Origin: JBCAWW01 sp039024315
GTDB lineage: Bacteria > Bacteroidota > Bacteroidia > J057
Assembly (NCBI GenBank): GCA_039024315.1
Contig: JBCCQN010000075.1
Span: forward strand, 1 to 33,717
Length of the DNA: 33,717 bases
Direction of reading: 5' to 3'
The notes under the pieces are model-generated. The model made no database searches. It was not told where the DNA came from and saw only the letters and a list, made by a program, of their open reading frames with translations. Positions 8,409-16,912 of this stretch are shown in pieces. The position numbers and the translations under genes are program-made. Every line of letters begins with the position of its first letter. Position 1 is the first letter of the stretch.

Positions 8409-11150
8409 TTACAATTTCACCACGCGTCGGACCATCCCTCCCACTCGCAGGATATAAACCCCCGCAGCCAGTTCATGCAAGTCAATAGTCTCTGTATGAG
8501 ATTGTTGTCCTTTTTCTATTTTACTGCTGCGCAGAACGCTTCCCCTGAGATCTACCAATTGTAGATTGATCGCACGGTTTTCTAGGCCGTTGATTTCGAT
8601 GGTAATTTGGTCGTTGGCAGGGTTGGGGTAAAGCACTAAACTGATATCTGTGATTTTGTCTTCCAGCGAAGCCGCTGTGATGTTCACGTCAAAGGTTGTA
8701 TCCACACTGCCACATTCATTGGTTGCGGTCAGAGTTACGGTATAAGAACCATTAAACACATAAACGTGAGAGGGCTCAAAAGTTGTCTCCACTGGAGAAC
8801 CATCGCCAAAGTCCCAACTATATGAGGTCGCATCCACAGAGCTATTTTGAAATGTTACTACTCCACCACTGATGATATAGTTCCCCGCAGGGCTAGGGAG
8901 AGGATCGACAAATACAGTAACCGAATCTTTGCCCGTACAGCCAACGTTATCGATGGCAGTAACCACATACTCTGTATCCTCAGTGGGCTGTACCGTGATG
9001 CTGCTACCGGTTTGACTATTGCTCCAACTATAAGAACTTCCTCCACTAACGGTCAAAACCGCGCTTTCTCCTTCACAGATGGTTTGATCCATACCTGCAT
9101 CTGGAGTGGGCGCCGATTGTACATTGACGGTTACGCTGTCCGTATTTTGGCATCCATCCATGTCCGTGATAAGCACTCCATAAGTAGTAGTGCTGCTCGG
9201 CATAACGCTTATGCTCTGAGTCGTTTCTCCTGTACTCCACAGATAACTATTGGAAATTGAACAGAATAGATTGGTAGAGTCTCCCAAACAGATGGTTTGA
9301 TCTTGTCCAGCGTTCACCGTAGGGGTAGTCAAAACCTCAATCAGCTGACTCGCATCGCTACTACAACCATTAGCTCCAGTAACAGTATAGGTGATATTGT
9401 AAGAGCCCGGCCCCACTGATGGATCAAACATATTATTGCTGACTCCAGAACCCAAATAGGTCCCGCCCATAGGCATACCACCGCTTAGAGAAATGGGGCT
9501 CGCTTCAGGACATAAGCTTGGTAGGCTATCCAGGCTTACCATTGGGAGACTTAAGACCTCCACGTTCCGCGCCGCGGAATCTGTACATCCATTGGCATCG
9601 GTATAAACATAATTGAGGGCAAAAATACCCGTGCCAGCAACCGCAGGATCAAACATGCCATTGCTCACCCCTGTACCAGAATAAGTGCCACCGAGTGGTA
9701 AACCAGTACCTAAAGCTAAGGGAGTAGCATTAAGACAAAGTGGGCTGATGGTATCGAAAAGCACCGTTGGGAGAGGATTGACCGTAATGCTGATCGGGCT
9801 AGCTGTTGAGTTGCAATTGGCATCAGTAGCCACTACGCTATACATCCCACTCGTTTGCGCGACAAAAGTCGCGCTTGTGGCACCAATAATGTCGTTACCA
9901 TCTAGCTGCCATTGTAAATTTGGTCCTCCCGTAACATTAGCCGTCAAGCTAACACTATCACCTTGGCAAATACTCACAGGACCAGCGGCGCTAATGCTGA
10001 CGTTTAGACCCTGAGTGCCTAGAATATATTCTCCTGCGCTTGCGCCAGTGATGTTTAGACGACCTGTCGCCATGAAGTTGGTGGCATTTTCATCGGTCCA
10101 AGACGTGCTGGCGTTATTGCTACGGCTGGCGAGATCTATTTCACAAGCATTAAGCACTAAGGGGTTGCCCATGTAGAAGTAATCCAAATCAAAGTTGGGA
10201 TTGATCCCGCCATTCATATAAACTCCCCAATAACGCGTCGAATCCAGCTCTGCCATAGTCGCGGGCGGGTTGAGGGTATTAGCGGCTTCATCGACGCGAT
10301 AGAGGTGTAATGAGCTAGGATTACCACTGATATTGGAAAGCACCATGCTATCTCCGCCTGCATGCGGGAGACTAAGCAAAGTGCCTCCTGAGGGGAGATA
10401 AACGCTTTCATCTCCAACAGGAGCGCCAGAAGTGGCCCAAGTAGGAGCACCAACTAAGCTTCCCGTGAGGGTAGTACCTGCGCTACCGTTGGCTGTATTA
10501 CCAGTACCTTCATCCAAGGGTAAATAGACTACTAAAGAACCAAAGTCAGGGTGCGTATTGTCGAGCTTTTGGCACATCCAGTCGCGCATGGTAGCAGGTG
10601 TAAGGGCTTGGTTCCAAATTCGTACTTCGTCTATTTGTCCGTCGAACAATCGGTTTCCTCCTCCAGTAAAGGAAAGTTGTCCCACCTTAACATCATAAAT
10701 ACCATTGGTAATGGCCCCAACATGATTGGTTACGCCAACCTGTACGCCATTAACAAAGATTCTGACGGCCAGCCCATCATAGGTCCCCGCTACGTGATAC
10801 CATCTATTAGTGGTCATCACCGCGGCAGATACAGTTTCGTACCAAACTCCATTATGACCGATATTAAAGGAGAGACGGCCTCCTTGTCCACAACGGAAAG
10901 CGTAGCCTTGGTTGCCCGAAGCCCATCCTTCTTTGTTTACAATGGAATTGCTCCAAGGATTGGGGCCATATGAATCAGCTTTGATCCAAGCCTCGATGGT
11001 AATATTGGGGGTATTGAGGGCGGGGGTGTTGGGGATGTTGACGTAGTCGTTAAGACCGTCAAAGTTGATCGTAGAACCGGAGCCTGGTATTTGCCCAATG
11101 GCAAAACTGACGGTAATACACAAACACAAAAGTAAGGTAGATGTCTTCAT
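8409..11150 (-). CDS. Secreted LamG/PKD-domain protein with T9SS type A sorting domain
   Basis: A large extracellular protein of 913 residues from the ATG at 11150. I chose this start over the one at 11225 because it is followed directly by a signal peptide (MKTSTLLLCLCITVSFAIGQ). The order is: LamG/concanavalin-type domain (about residues 25-180, INFDGLNDYVNIP...ITIEAWIKA); a linker; Ig-like blocks; two near-identical modules with GGTYxGxGVSNxMFDP; two modules starting AGxDQTICxG; a PKD domain (YSWDFGDGSP); and a C-terminal T9SS sorting domain (LYPNPANDQITIEI...GVYILRV). The LamG fold suggests binding to glycan or protein; no catalytic site is visible. It should be exported by Sec, then T9SS, and left on the surface or released. 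It is convergent with the ABC operon. Confidence 0.88.
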   Translation of the reverse strand: MKTSTLLLCLCITVSFAIGQIPGSGSTINFDGLNDYVNIPNTPALNTPNITIEAWIKADSYGPNPWSNSIVNKEGWASGNQGYAFRCGQGGRLSFNIGHNGVWYETVSAAVMTTNRWYHVAGTYDGLAVRIFVNGVQVGVTNHVGAITNGIYDVKVGQLSFTGGGNRLFDGQIDEVRIWNQALTPATMRDWMCQKLDNTHPDFGSLVVYLPLDEGTGNTANGSAGTTLTGSLVGAPTWATSGAPVGDESVYLPSGGTLLSLPHAGGDSMVLSNISGNPSSLHLYRVDEAANTLNPPATMAELDSTRYWGVYMNGGINPNFDLDYFYMGNPLVLNACEIDLASRSNNASTSWTDENATNFMATGRLNITGASAGEYILGTQGLNVSISAAGPVSICQGDSVSLTANVTGGPNLQWQLDGNDIIGATSATFVAQTSGMYSVVATDANCNSTASPISITVNPLPTVLFDTISPLCLNATPLALGTGLPLGGTYSGTGVSNGMFDPAVAGTGIFALNYVYTDANGCTDSAARNVEVLSLPMVSLDSLPSLCPEASPISLSGGMPMGGTYLGSGVSNNMFDPSVGPGSYNITYTVTGANGCSSDASQLIEVLTTPTVNAGQDQTICLGDSTNLFCSISNSYLWSTGETTQSISVMPSSTTTYGVLITDMDGCQNTDSVTVNVQSAPTPDAGMDQTICEGESAVLTVSGGSSYSWSNSQTGSSITVQPTEDTEYVVTAIDNVGCTGKDSVTVFVDPLPSPAGNYIISGGVVTFQNSSVDATSYSWDFGDGSPVETTFEPSHVYVFNGSYTVTLTATNECGSVDTTFDVNITAASLEDKITDISLVLYPNPANDQITIEINGLENRAINLQLVDLRGSVLRSSKIEKGQQSHTETIDLHELAAGVYILRVGGMVRRVVKL
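8524..8539 (-). repeat. GCGTT/GNA-hairpin element, copy 4
   Basis: Minus-strand reading: GCGTT, CTGC, loop GCA, GCAG. It is in sense orientation inside the T9SS sorting domain, encoding VLRSSK. Confidence 0.75.
9562..9577 (+). repeat. GCGTT/GNA-hairpin element, copy 5 (variant)
   Basis: Foot ACGTT, stem CCGC, loop GCC, stem GCGG. The stem is perfect, but foot and loop each deviate by one base. It lies antisense inside the LamG/PKD gene. Confidence 0.5.
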
Positions 11151-11234
11151 AGGATAGGGTAATAGTGAATTACTAAGTAGTGTTAGCCTAATCAGTAACA
11201 TACATATACCCCCTAGGAAAATCAACTTGGGGAC

Positions 11235-11963
11235 TTACTTCCTCGCAAAGATGTTGTATTTGACGATGGCATAAATGGCACGAAAACCATCTTTCCAGTT
11301 GATTTTTTTGCCTTCGGCATAGGTCCTGCCGTAATAGGAGATCCCTACCTCATAGATGCGGATATCTTTGACTCTGGCGATTTTGGCGGTTACCTCCGGC
11401 TCAAAACCGAAGCGTTTTTCCTTGAGCTTAAGAGCCTGTACTGTATGGGTATCAAAGAGTTTGTAGCAAGTCTCCATATCGGTCAAATTGAGATTGGTAA
11501 ACATATTGGAGAGACCCGTCAAAAACTTATTGCCTAAGGTATGCCAGAAAAAGAGAATACGGTGGGGCTTACCCCCCATAAAACGACTGCCATAAACAAC
11601 GTCAGCACTGCCGTTGACGATGGGTTTGAGCAAGAGATTATACTCTTCCGGATCGTACTCAAGGTCGGCATCTTGGATGATGGTAAACTCACCGGTAGCC
11701 ATAGCAATACCTGTATGCAGCGCCGCCCCTTTGCCTTGGTTGACTTCGTGCTTGGAGTAGCGGATATCCATTTCAGGATTGGTTTCCATATAAGCCTTAA
11801 TGCGCTCCTCAGTATCGTCTTTGGAGCAGTCGTTGACGATCAATAGCTCTTTTTTAATCCCATCTACTAGCTCTACTGCTTTGATTCGATCTAGGATCAA
11901 ATGGATGGTAGGACCTTCATTATAGGCTGGAATTACAATAGAAAGTTTTTCAATCCGCTTCAT
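11235..11963 (-). CDS. Glycosyltransferase family 2 (dolichyl-phosphate mannosyltransferase-like)
   Basis: A 242-residue GT-A enzyme from ATG 11963; an in-frame TTG at 11975 is possible but less likely. It opens LSIVIPAYNEG and continues with VNDCSKDDTEE; the metal-binding DxD region is QDADLEYDPEEY. The GSRFMGGKPHRIL and LTDMETCYKLF segments are typical of the DPM1-like subgroup, which transfers a sugar from a nucleotide donor to a polyprenyl phosphate carrier at the inner face of the membrane. There is no transmembrane extension, so it is the soluble or peripheral form. It is divergent from the acyl-CoA dehydrogenase at 12045, with about 80 bp between starts. Sugar specificity is unknown. 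Confidence 0.9.
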   Translation of the reverse strand: MKRIEKLSIVIPAYNEGPTIHLILDRIKAVELVDGIKKELLIVNDCSKDDTEERIKAYMETNPEMDIRYSKHEVNQGKGAALHTGIAMATGEFTIIQDADLEYDPEEYNLLLKPIVNGSADVVYGSRFMGGKPHRILFFWHTLGNKFLTGLSNMFTNLNLTDMETCYKLFDTHTVQALKLKEKRFGFEPEVTAKIARVKDIRIYEVGISYYGRTYAEGKKINWKDGFRAIYAIVKYNIFARK

Positions 11964-12044
11964 GCAACAAGGCAATTAAGCGTCAAAGATAGGCGATAGT
12001 AGATTAGCATTGAAATCACCAAATAAAATCGAGAAATTAGGTAT

Positions 12045-13277
12045 ATGATTGACTACTTCGCGACAGATAAATTGCGGGAACTATATCCCCGCGTCAAAGC
12101 GTTCCTCGAAGAGGAAATATACCCTATCGAAATGGAGCTTATGCAGATGCCTTTCAAAGAAGCTGCTAAGCGCCTGCGAGCGCTCAAAGATAAAGTAAAA
12201 GCTACTGGAGCTTGGAATCCCTATCATCCGGTTGAGTATGGAGGAGCGGGTCTGACCTTGATGGAAGTAGCTCAGCTGGGTGAACTTCTAGCAACAACCC
12301 CTTATGGGCACTTTACCTTTAACTGCCAAGCACCTGATGCGGGAAACATTGAGTTATTGATGCATTATGCGAGCGAAGAGGTGCGAGAAAAGTATCTCTA
12401 TCCTTCGCTGGAAGGCGAAATTCGTTCCTGCTTTTCGATGACCGAACCCAATAACGCAGGTTCTAATCCAGTAAAAATGAGTACAGTCGCCGTTCGTGAT
12501 GGCGACGAATATGTGATCAACGGGCACAAGTGGTTTACCTCTTCTGCTGATGGGGCGACCTTTGCCATCGTGATGGCGATTACCAATCCGGAATCCTCAA
12601 ATCCCTATGGACGGGCTAGTATGATCATTGTGCCCACGGATACGCCCGGTTTTGAATTTGTCCGTAACATTCCGGTGATGGGACATGCGGGAGAAGGTTG
12701 GGCGAGTCATGCTGAGATCAAATACAATGATTGTCGCGTACCGGTTTCCAATCTTATTGGCCCAGAAGGTGGAGGGTTTTTGCTGGCCCAGCAACGCTTA
12801 GGTCCGGGACGTATCCACCATTGTATGCGATGGATTGGGGTTTGTGAAAGAAGTTTTGATTTGATGTGCCAGCGTGCCGCTACCCGAGAAATTGGCGATG
12901 GTATGATGCTGGGCCAAAAGCAGATGGTACAATCCATGATCTCTGAAAGTCGAGCGGAAATTGATGCGGCCAGATTAATGGTACTCAATGCGGCTTACGT
13001 AATGGAGACGGATGGTCAGAAAGCCGCTGCTACCGAAATCTCAACCATTAAATTTTATGTAGCTAATGTAATGCAGAGAGTAGTGGATCGAGCTGTCCAA
13101 GTGCATGGCGCATTGGGTGTAACCGATGATACGATTCTTTCTTACTTCTATCGTGAAGAGCGTGGCGCACGGATTTATGATGGTCCAGATGAAGCGCATA
13201 AAGCTTCTCTAGCACGAAAAATTCTCAAGAAATACGGTTTGGTAATTCGCCAAAACCGACAAGCTGTCAAACAATAG
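12045..13277 (+). CDS. Acyl-CoA dehydrogenase, ACAD10/11-like
   Basis: A 410-residue FAD-dependent acyl-CoA dehydrogenase. Landmarks are SCFSMTEPNNAGSNP (signature 1), YVINGHKWFTSSADGATFAIVM, and VHGALGVTDDTILSYFYREE followed by ARIYDGPDEAHK. The DGPDE motif, with Asp where short-chain enzymes have the YEG glutamate, is typical of the ACAD10/11 branch, which acts on unusual acyl chains such as 4-hydroxyacyl-CoA derivatives. The histidine phosphatase gene follows after 10 bp, so the two are probably cotranscribed. An SDR gene lies 3 kb away on the other strand. The subfamily call rests on these motifs and is fairly firm; the substrate is inference. Confidence 0.9.
   Translation: MIDYFATDKLRELYPRVKAFLEEEIYPIEMELMQMPFKEAAKRLRALKDKVKATGAWNPYHPVEYGGAGLTLMEVAQLGELLATTPYGHFTFNCQAPDAGNIELLMHYASEEVREKYLYPSLEGEIRSCFSMTEPNNAGSNPVKMSTVAVRDGDEYVINGHKWFTSSADGATFAIVMAITNPESSNPYGRASMIIVPTDTPGFEFVRNIPVMGHAGEGWASHAEIKYNDCRVPVSNLIGPEGGGFLLAQQRLGPGRIHHCMRWIGVCERSFDLMCQRAATREIGDGMMLGQKQMVQSMISESRAEIDAARLMVLNAAYVMETDGQKAAATEISTIKFYVANVMQRVVDRAVQVHGALGVTDDTILSYFYREERGARIYDGPDEAHKASLARKILKKYGLVIRQNRQAVKQ
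12099..12114 (+). repeat. GCGTT/GNA-hairpin element, copy 6
   Basis: Foot GCGTT, stem CCTC, loop GAA, stem GAGG. It is in sense orientation near the start of the ACAD11-like gene, encoding AFLEEE. Confidence 0.72.
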
Positions 13278-13287
13278 CATTTGATTG

Positions 13288-13947
13288 ATGGCTAATACGA
13301 TCTATCTCATTAGACATGGGCAGGCTTCCTTTATGGCCGAAAATTATGACCAATTGTCTCCGCTTGGCTATGCCCAGGCGGAGGCTTTAGGTAAATGGTG
13401 GAAGGACAATCTCCCTGTGCCGGACCATATTGCTCATGGAACGCTCAATCGGCAAAGACAAACATGGGAATCGTTCCGCGAAGCGGGCTCTCCTCAACTC
13501 CCAAACGCTCAAATCATCGAGGGGCTAAATGAACATCAGGGTACAGATGTCCTTAAATATCATCGGGACAAACAAAGGGATGCCCCTACTGATAAAAAAG
13601 GCACTTTGCAGCAATTCTTTAAAATGAATATGCAGTGGATAGCAGGGGAGATCGATAGTGGACCTTATGAGCCTTGGGCCGATTTTCAGACGAGGGTGCG
13701 TTCTGCTTTTGAGCCGCTATTCGCGGAACTACAGCCCAAGCAATCTATTGCGGTTTTGACTTCAGGAGGCGTGATTGCCACGGCGATAGGGATGACGCTT
13801 GGCCTAAGCGACGGGAAGATAATGGAACTCAACTGGCAGATTCGGAATAGCAGTATTTCGGTCTTACACTACTCAAAAGGCCGCTTGTTTTTAAGGGATT
13901 ATAATTGGGTACCCCATCTCGAGAGATCGCAAATTACCTACGTTTAG
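13288..13947 (+). CDS. Histidine phosphatase family protein (phosphoglycerate mutase-like)
   Basis: A 219-residue member of the branch 1 histidine phosphatases. The phosphohistidine motif is in the first strand, IYLIRHGQAS, and YDQLSPLGYAQAEALG follows as in the family. The second histidine loop appears as VLTSGGVIATAIGMTLGL, where Ser-Gly-Gly stands in place of the usual SHGG; loss of that catalytic His would weaken or change activity. I chose the ATG at 13288; a TTG just before it is less likely. The gene lies 10 bp after the ACAD11-like gene. Its stop codon overlaps that of the convergent HEAT gene (shared TA in TTAG). It may act on a small phosphorylated metabolite; substrate unknown. Confidence 0.85.
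   Translation: MANTIYLIRHGQASFMAENYDQLSPLGYAQAEALGKWWKDNLPVPDHIAHGTLNRQRQTWESFREAGSPQLPNAQIIEGLNEHQGTDVLKYHRDKQRDAPTDKKGTLQQFFKMNMQWIAGEIDSGPYEPWADFQTRVRSAFEPLFAELQPKQSIAVLTSGGVIATAIGMTLGLSDGKIMELNWQIRNSSISVLHYSKGRLFLRDYNWVPHLERSQITYV
13471..13486 (+). repeat. GCGTT/GNA-hairpin element, copy 7
   Basis: Foot TCGTT, stem CCGC, loop GAA, stem GCGG. It is in sense orientation inside the histidine phosphatase gene, encoding SFREAG. The foot deviates by one base. Confidence 0.65.
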
Positions 13948-14792
13948 GCTTTCTTCGCGCTTTTTTGTCCCCAAAGCTTCCACCAGTTACGCTTTTGCTT
14001 GCTTTTGCCGTGGATCTCTTTGAGCACGGCTGTCTTTGCTCTTGGACCGACTTTTTCGGTTAAAGCCTCCTCCGCGAAGACTCGTACTTCTTCATGAGGA
14101 TCTTGGAGGGCGATCTTTAAGAGCCGCATCGTCTCATCTCCATCACAATAGCGTAGGCCCCTTACGGCATGATAACGAATCACTGCGAGCCGATCTTCCC
14201 CCGCATAATAGCTTGCTTCACCTGCGAGATCGGGACGACCGATGGTGACAAAATGTTTCCAACCTTCGAGTGAGGCCGCACCTCCTATGGTGGCTAAGGC
14301 TTCGACCGCTAAGGCAACGGTACCTATGCGGGTGGTTTTGAACGGACTCTTTTCTTCGGAGCTACTGAGTGGATCAAAACTGAGGATGTGCATCAGGCCG
14401 GGGATGGCACGCTTTTCATGAAAGGCAATTAGCTGATGGATGACTTCTTCAACAAAGGGTTTCCCAAAAGGATATTCTGGGGGAGGGACCTCAGGGATGC
14501 GTTCAAGCACTTCGATTAGCCGGTCTCTTAGCTCCGGAGTATCAGGCGAGTGCAGCCAAACGGTACGGGTGTTGGGGTAACTACCATCATTGATGTAGAC
14601 AGGACCCACCGGTACCTCCACGCGATCGGGATTATGATGGGGGTGATTGGCACAATAAGTCCAGAAGGGTTTTGCAATTTCTATCTCGCGAATGCTACAA
14701 CTAGCAATCTGTTCGCTATCCTCATCACTTTGATGAAGATTGCGCGTATTGAACCAGCATGTTCCGCAACAATCAGATCCTCCGTTGGACAT
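13944..14792 (-). CDS. HEAT-repeat protein with N-terminal cysteine cluster
   Basis: A 282-residue protein without signal peptide. Residues 1-50 hold five cysteines (8, 9, 12, 32, 47) in CCGTCWFN...CSIRE...YCANHP, a pattern that suggests a small zinc- or iron-sulfur-binding knuckle. After about residue 85 the protein is helical; the clearest HEAT unit is near 215-250 (LKIALQDPHEEVRVFAEEAL), preceded by others around VALAVEALATIGG and VIRYHAVRGLRY. HEAT arrays usually mediate protein contacts. The C-terminus is very basic (KSKQKRNWWKLWGQKSAKKA). No enzyme motif is seen, and I do not recognise a named family. It is convergent with the phosphatase gene and stands alone upstream. Confidence 0.75.
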   Translation of the reverse strand: MSNGGSDCCGTCWFNTRNLHQSDEDSEQIASCSIREIEIAKPFWTYCANHPHHNPDRVEVPVGPVYINDGSYPNTRTVWLHSPDTPELRDRLIEVLERIPEVPPPEYPFGKPFVEEVIHQLIAFHEKRAIPGLMHILSFDPLSSSEEKSPFKTTRIGTVALAVEALATIGGAASLEGWKHFVTIGRPDLAGEASYYAGEDRLAVIRYHAVRGLRYCDGDETMRLLKIALQDPHEEVRVFAEEALTEKVGPRAKTAVLKEIHGKSKQKRNWWKLWGQKSAKKA

Positions 14793-14878
14793 CTAATTTT
14801 GGACTATTCGTGAGTAATCAGGCCTAAGCAAATATAGCTAAATTTTTAGTGATAAGCCCACTTTCGCCTCTAATCGGA

Positions 14879-16129
14879 TTATCGCAATATGCGAATGCGG
14901 ACCACCGCTTTTGCTTGACTTTTGGGGTCCTCTAGCTCAAGGAGATAGAGTCCATTTGGCAAGCTGGCCAAGCTGATTTCTTGGGCCGATGGCTTACTGA
15001 TTAATTTCGCACCATCTAAAGCATAAACGGTCAAAGTGAAGCTTTGATTGTGAGGAGTTTCAATATAGATCTTATCAGGGCTAGGATTGGGATAAATCTT
15101 GACGGAATAGTCGCCTATATTTTGAATGGAAGTGGTCGAAATATTGATCTCGGCGCGTGCAGTGTCTGTCTTGCCACAGCGCCAAGCGATCAATTTGACG
15201 GTGAATGTAGAATCAGTCTGTGGGTAATCGTGCACAGGATTGAAATCAGTGGAGAAACTCCCATCCCCGAAGTCCCAATAAAAGGAATCGGTATTGACTA
15301 CATTATGGGTAAAGTTGACCGTATTTCCAGACTGGGCAAAGACAAAGTCCGCCTTAGGATCATAACGACCTACATTCCAGACACTGAGGCTATCAAAGGC
15401 CACGGCCTTGGCTGCTAATTTGATTTGCTCGCCTACAGTAGCACTTAGGTTTGCATTGTAAGGCGCTAGGCTTGGATCTTTTTGTAGGATGAGGGCATAA
15501 AAAGTGCAAGCAGCGGCGTAGGTGCCTGTCGGACTTGGGTGTGATCCATCAGCATCATAAAGATCGATATTGGGATGATTGGTACGGATATAATTCCAGA
15601 CTGCTCCGACTGGCGAAACATAGCCATTATTCATTTCCCCCATCATTTGATAGCGTAAATTGAGCAGGCTATCCATACCTTCATAGGAGCAAACTGGTGG
15701 CCAATTGGTACAATTATTTTGATCCCCGTTTTCTCGGCCCCAAGTCATATAAAACATAGGTCGAGTACAGCTATTATAGGTCCTAATCGAATCGCAGATT
15801 CTCGCCGCAAAAGGGAAGGTCTGCGCCATTACTTGATTGATCGGAAAGGAAGGCTCCTGACTTTGACCTTGCAGTACGACATAATGCCAATTATCGGCTT
15901 TGATTTTGTTGTAAGTAGCCTGGCTATTCGCATGCCCCTGAAAGGTCGCTCCTCCAGGGGTTTGCTGATCAGTGATGATGGTATCGCCGGTGGATAAGGC
16001 CATATCCCTGATCATCTTGGGTAGATCGTTGCGATAAGTATAGCTATTGCCGATAAATAAGACCTTTTGGGTTTGCGCGCTTAGGCAAGGCCCCAATAAT
16101 AGAGCCCAAAGTAGAATTCGATATTTCAT
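14879..16129 (-). CDS. Secreted SGNH/GDSL-type hydrolase with PKD and T9SS sorting domains
   Basis: A 416-residue secreted enzyme. A signal peptide (about residues 1-18, MKYRILLWALLLGPCLSA) is followed by VLFIGNSYTYRNDLP, where the Ser of GNSYT is the expected SGNH nucleophile. The Gly/Asn blocks (LQGQSQEP and nearby) and DADGSHPSPTG with the Asp-x-x-His pair complete the likely catalytic set. A PKD domain follows (YWDFGDGSFSTDFNPVHDY, about residues 285-325), and a T9SS sorting domain ends the protein (KIYPNPSPDKIYIE...NGLYLLEL). It probably cleaves esters on polysaccharide or another extracellular polymer; substrate unknown. The SDR gene lies just upstream on the same strand (6 bp gap), so cotranscription is likely even though the functions look unrelated. 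Confidence 0.85.
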   Translation of the reverse strand: MKYRILLWALLLGPCLSAQTQKVLFIGNSYTYRNDLPKMIRDMALSTGDTIITDQQTPGGATFQGHANSQATYNKIKADNWHYVVLQGQSQEPSFPINQVMAQTFPFAARICDSIRTYNSCTRPMFYMTWGRENGDQNNCTNWPPVCSYEGMDSLLNLRYQMMGEMNNGYVSPVGAVWNYIRTNHPNIDLYDADGSHPSPTGTYAAACTFYALILQKDPSLAPYNANLSATVGEQIKLAAKAVAFDSLSVWNVGRYDPKADFVFAQSGNTVNFTHNVVNTDSFYWDFGDGSFSTDFNPVHDYPQTDSTFTVKLIAWRCGKTDTARAEINISTTSIQNIGDYSVKIYPNPSPDKIYIETPHNQSFTLTVYALDGAKLISKPSAQEISLASLPNGLYLLELEDPKSQAKAVVRIRILR

Positions 16130-16135
16130 AGCAAT

Positions 16136-16900
16136 TTAGTAAGCAGACATACCGCCATCGATACGGTGGACGGTCCCAGTAATGTAACGACTACTTTCTT
16201 CACAAAGAAATACTGCCAATCGTGCGACTTCTTCAGGCTGGCCATAGCGGCGGAAAGGAATGCGCTGTTCGAGGAAGGAGCGGCCTACTTCAGGCTTAGA
16301 GGCCGAAATGCTTTTTTCCAAGTCACGTACCATATCTGTCTCGATCGGCCCTGGGTTGACGGTATTGACATTGATATTGTAGCGAGCCCATTCTCCAGCG
16401 GCTGATTTGACCAAGCCGATGACGCCATGCTTACTAGCGGAGTAAACGCTCGCCTTGGGCGAACCCAAAATGCCGGCCATAGAAGAGGTAACCACTACTG
16501 AGCCACCTCCAGCTTGAATAATATGAGGTACCGTAGCCTTCATGCCTAAAAAGACTCCTTTTAAATTGACATTCATAATATGGTCCCAATCGCCTTCGCT
16601 GAGATCAAGTAATTTGGTAGGAGTGCCGCCTAAGCCCGCATTGGCGAAGAAAATGTGGATCGCGCCAAAGCGCTCAATAGCCGTTTTGGCCATCTTAGCG
16701 TTCCCCGCAGGGGTACTCATATCAGCTACCACATAAGCTGCTTGCTCACTGCCTAAATCGTTTGTGGCGGCCTGCAACTGGGCCTCATCTAAGTCCACTA
16801 ATAATACTTTTGCTCCCTCTGCAACAAATTGTTTGGCGGCAGCGAGTCCAATACCTTTCATTGCGCCTGTAACGATGGCGACCTTATCGAGTAATTTCAT
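16136..16900 (-). CDS. SDR family NAD(P)-dependent oxidoreductase
   Basis: A 254-residue classical short-chain dehydrogenase/reductase. The cofactor motif TGAMKGIG (12-19) is near the N-terminus, with an acidic residue at the end of strand 2 (LLVDLDE) favouring NAD(H). NAG is in FFANAGLG. The catalytic Ser and the YxxxK pair lie in VVTSSMAGILG and YSASKHG. The C-terminus RYITGTVHRIDGGMSAY is typical. It is cytoplasmic. It lies 12 bp downstream of the CHAT gene and 6 bp upstream of the SGNH hydrolase gene, all on the minus strand. Together with the nearby ACAD11-like gene and phosphatase, it could serve fatty-acid or hydroxyacid breakdown, but that is only a neighbourhood argument. Confidence 0.93.
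   Translation of the reverse strand: MKLLDKVAIVTGAMKGIGLAAAKQFVAEGAKVLLVDLDEAQLQAATNDLGSEQAAYVVADMSTPAGNAKMAKTAIERFGAIHIFFANAGLGGTPTKLLDLSEGDWDHIMNVNLKGVFLGMKATVPHIIQAGGGSVVVTSSMAGILGSPKASVYSASKHGVIGLVKSAAGEWARYNINVNTVNPGPIETDMVRDLEKSISASKPEVGRSFLEQRIPFRRYGQPEEVARLAVFLCEESSRYITGTVHRIDGGMSAY
16698..16713 (+). repeat. GCGTT/GNA-hairpin element, copy 8
   Basis: Foot GCGTT, stem CCCC, loop GCA, stem GGGG. It lies antisense in the SDR gene, where the coding strand reads TPAGNAK. Confidence 0.72.
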
Positions 16901-16912
16901 GTAGTCCTTTAT

